Part shown: positions 6,086-7,584 of the stretch, piece after piece | How positions within the stretch are numbered: the stretch's first letter is position 1 | How the letters are laid out: each line of letters starts with the position of its first letter | Origin: an uncultured Eubacteriales bacterium | GTDB lineage: Bacteria; Bacillota; Clostridia; Oscillospirales; Oscillospiraceae | Assembly: GCA_958427375.1 (NCBI GenBank) | Contig: CAUABY010000099.1 | Location: 1 to 7,584, forward strand | DNA: 7,584 nucleotides | Direction of reading: 5' to 3' | Position numbers and translations under genes: made by a program | The notes under the pieces: model-generated | What the model was told of the DNA's origin: nothing | Databases searched by the model: none | Seen by the model: only the letters and a program-made list of their open reading frames with translations

Positions 6086-6886
6086 ATGGCAAATATACTG
6101 ACAGTACAGGACCTGCGCGTACATTTCAAAGACGCCGCGCCTGAGCGCTTCGCGGTCGATGGGCTGTCCTTCACCATCGGTGAGGGAGAGATTGTGGGCC
6201 TTGTCGGCGAGAGCGGCAGCGGCAAAACCGTCACCGCAATGAGCGTAAGCGGCCTTTTGCCGCGCGGCAAGGCGGACACGAGCGGCAGCATCACGCTCGA
6301 CGGGAAGGAGATTTTCAGCTGCCCGGACAAGGAAATTCTCTCCATCCTCGGTGATGAGCTGGGCGTTGTCTTTCAAGAGCCTATGACGAGCATGAACCCC
6401 GTCATGCGCATCGGCCCGCAGGTCGAGGAGTGCCTGCGGGTACACACAAAGCTCACCAAGGCCGAGCGGCGCGCGCGGGCAATCGAGGCCATGCGCGATG
6501 TTGAGCTTCACGACCCGGAGGCGGTCTACAATAAATATCCGCATGAGCTCTCCGGCGGCATGCTCCAGCGCGTGATGATAGCCGCCGCCATCATAAGCCG
6601 CCCGAAGCTACTGCTGGCGGACGAGCCGACTACCGCGCTCGATGTGACCATACAGGCGGAGATTTTGGAGCTTTTGAAGCGCCTTAATAAAGAGTATGGC
6701 ACGGCGATACTGCTGATAAGCCATAACCTCCACGTCGTGCGAAAGCTCTGCACGCGTGTGCTCGTGATGCAGCGCGGCAGACTTGTTGAGGACAGCAGTG
6801 TGGAGGATATTTTCCGCGCCCCGCGCCATGAGTATACCAAAAAGCTTATCGCGGCCATCCCAACGAGAGATAAAAAACTGGTATGA
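6086..6886 (+). CDS. ABC importer ATPase 1 (DppD/OppD/NikD type, short form)
   Basis: Cytoplasmic ATPase of 266 residues that powers the importer together with ATPase 2. All catalytic motifs are present: Walker A GESGSGKT (41-48), Q-loop Gln97 in VFQEPMTSMNP, signature LSGGMLQR (155-162), Walker B LLLADE (175-180), D-loop ALD (184-186) and switch His213 in ISHNL. LSGGM in place of LSGGQ is usual for this subunit. The protein stops soon after HEYTKKLIAAIP (248-259). DppD/OppD proteins of about 325 residues carry an extra Cys-rich C-terminal extension there, so this is the shorter, NikD-like architecture. ATG 6086 was chosen because GGAG (6076-6079) lies 6 nt upstream. ATG 6074 would add four residues but has no ribosome binding site. 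The stop is 14 nt before the ATPase 2 start. Confidence 0.93.
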   Translation: MANILTVQDLRVHFKDAAPERFAVDGLSFTIGEGEIVGLVGESGSGKTVTAMSVSGLLPRGKADTSGSITLDGKEIFSCPDKEILSILGDELGVVFQEPMTSMNPVMRIGPQVEECLRVHTKLTKAERRARAIEAMRDVELHDPEAVYNKYPHELSGGMLQRVMIAAAIISRPKLLLADEPTTALDVTIQAEILELLKRLNKEYGTAILLISHNLHVVRKLCTRVLVMQRGRLVEDSSVEDIFRAPRHEYTKKLIAAIPTRDKKLV

Positions 6887-6900
6887 GAGGGGAGACAGGC

Positions 6901-7584
6901 ATGAGCGCTGAGACAATACTGCAAGTGCGCCATCTCAACAGCTACTATACAAAGTCCCGCTCGCTCTTCGGCGGGAAGGAGGAGCGCACACAGGTCCTGC
7001 GTGATGTGTCCTTTGAGCTGCATCAGGGCGAAATCCTTGGCCTTGTCGGCGAGAGCGGCAGCGGCAAAACCACACTCTGCCGCGCCATCCTCGGCATGCT
7101 CAAGGACTATGAGGGCGAGATAATCCACCGCTATGCGCGCCCGCAGATGGTGTTTCAAGACCCGTTTTCAAGCCTCAACCCCGCAAAAAGCATCGGCTGG
7201 ATAATTGAAGAGCCGCTTCGCATCAAGGGCGGCATGAGCGCGGCGGAGCGAAGGCGCGCGGTGATAGAGGTGTTGGAGCAGGTCGGCCTCGGCGAGGAGT
7301 ATATAAACCGCCGCCCGCATGAGCTCTCCGGCGGCCAGCGCCAGCGCGTGTCAATCGCTTCAGCCGTGGTCACGCGGCCGAAGCTCATCGTGGCCGATGA
7401 GCCGGTCTCCGCGCTGGACGTGTCCATTCAGGCGCAGATTTTGAATCTGCTTGTAGATTTGAAAAAGCGCTATGACTTGAGCTATCTTTTCATAAGCCAC
7501 GATTTGAATGTGGTGTATCAAATCTGCTCGCGCGTGCTCGTGATGCAGCATGGTGCCATAGTCGAACAGGGCGGGGTGGACGAG
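6901..7584 (+). CDS. ABC importer ATPase 2 (DppF/OppF/NikE type), 3'-truncated by window edge
   Basis: Second ATPase subunit; 228 codons are visible and the frame runs off the right edge with no stop. Motifs are Walker A GESGSGKT (50-57), Q-loop Gln86 in VFQDPFSSLNP, signature LSGGQRQR (142-149), Walker B LIVADE (162-167), SALD (170-173) and switch His200 in ISHDL. The N-terminal stretch with SLFGGKEE (21-28) before VLRDVSFEL is typical of OppF/DppF subunits. AGGGGAG (6888-6894) lies 6 nt before the ATG. Lys56 to Gln86 spans only 30 residues, against 50 in ATPase 1, so the antiparallel beta subdomain is about 20 residues shorter than usual. The frame and all motifs are intact, so the gene appears functional. 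Codons 47-57 share a 33-nt identical block with ATPase 1, covering Walker A. Confidence 0.94.
   Translation, partial: MSAETILQVRHLNSYYTKSRSLFGGKEERTQVLRDVSFELHQGEILGLVGESGSGKTTLCRAILGMLKDYEGEIIHRYARPQMVFQDPFSSLNPAKSIGWIIEEPLRIKGGMSAAERRRAVIEVLEQVGLGEEYINRRPHELSGGQRQRVSIASAVVTRPKLIVADEPVSALDVSIQAQILNLLVDLKKRYDLSYLFISHDLNVVYQICSRVLVMQHGAIVEQGGVDE

Noticed and set aside
6526..7158. 210-codon open frame on the minus strand across the ATPase genes
   Set aside because: It is antisense to two intact ATPases and resembles back-translated Walker and signature motifs, not an independent protein.

Overview
The window looks like a chromosomal stretch of a Clostridia-type Firmicute, perhaps a gut-associated Oscillospiraceae-like bacterium. 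This is an inference from four things: strong AGGAGG-like Shine-Dalgarno sites, a Cys-rich lipoprotein signal followed by a Ser/Pro/Glu-rich linker, GC-rich coding DNA, and AT-rich intergenic regions with consensus-like sigma-A promoters. No taxonomic marker gene is present. The DNA is almost fully coding. There are no RNA genes, insertion sequences, CRISPR arrays or phage genes that I can see.

Layout. Positions 1-1342 (minus strand) hold most of a PutP-type sodium/solute symporter; its C-terminus lies beyond the left edge. A 198-bp AT-rich divergent region (1343-1540) carries back-to-back promoters and a tandem operator-like repeat over the putP start site. A LysR-family regulator follows on the plus strand (1541-2425). 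A 248-bp intergenic region (2426-2673) contains a good promoter, several dyads and a hairpin against the ribosome binding site. It leads into a five-gene Dpp/Opp/Nik-type ABC importer operon: lipoprotein solute-binding protein (2674-4221), permease 1 (4279-5220), permease 2 (5227-6036), ATPase 1 (6086-6886) and ATPase 2 (6901 to the right edge, incomplete).

How it fits together. The lipoprotein would capture a small solute (peptide, or possibly a metal or metallophore) outside the membrane and deliver it to the permease heterodimer, which the two different ATPases power. The symporter would take up proline or a related solute with Na+. The LysR regulator sits between the two transport units, divergent from one and codirectional with the other, so it could control either or both. 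The substrate of the ABC system cannot be fixed from sequence alone.

The window is mostly ordinary transporter and regulator content. I see no convincing new system. The items most worth a second look are the tandem AAAACG-TTTT operator-like array at the putP promoter, altered substrate-site positions in PutP, an unusually short region between Walker A and the Q-loop in ATPase 2, a matching GC hairpin in front of two ribosome binding sites, and permease 2 starting in the same frame as permease 1 without a Shine-Dalgarno site.
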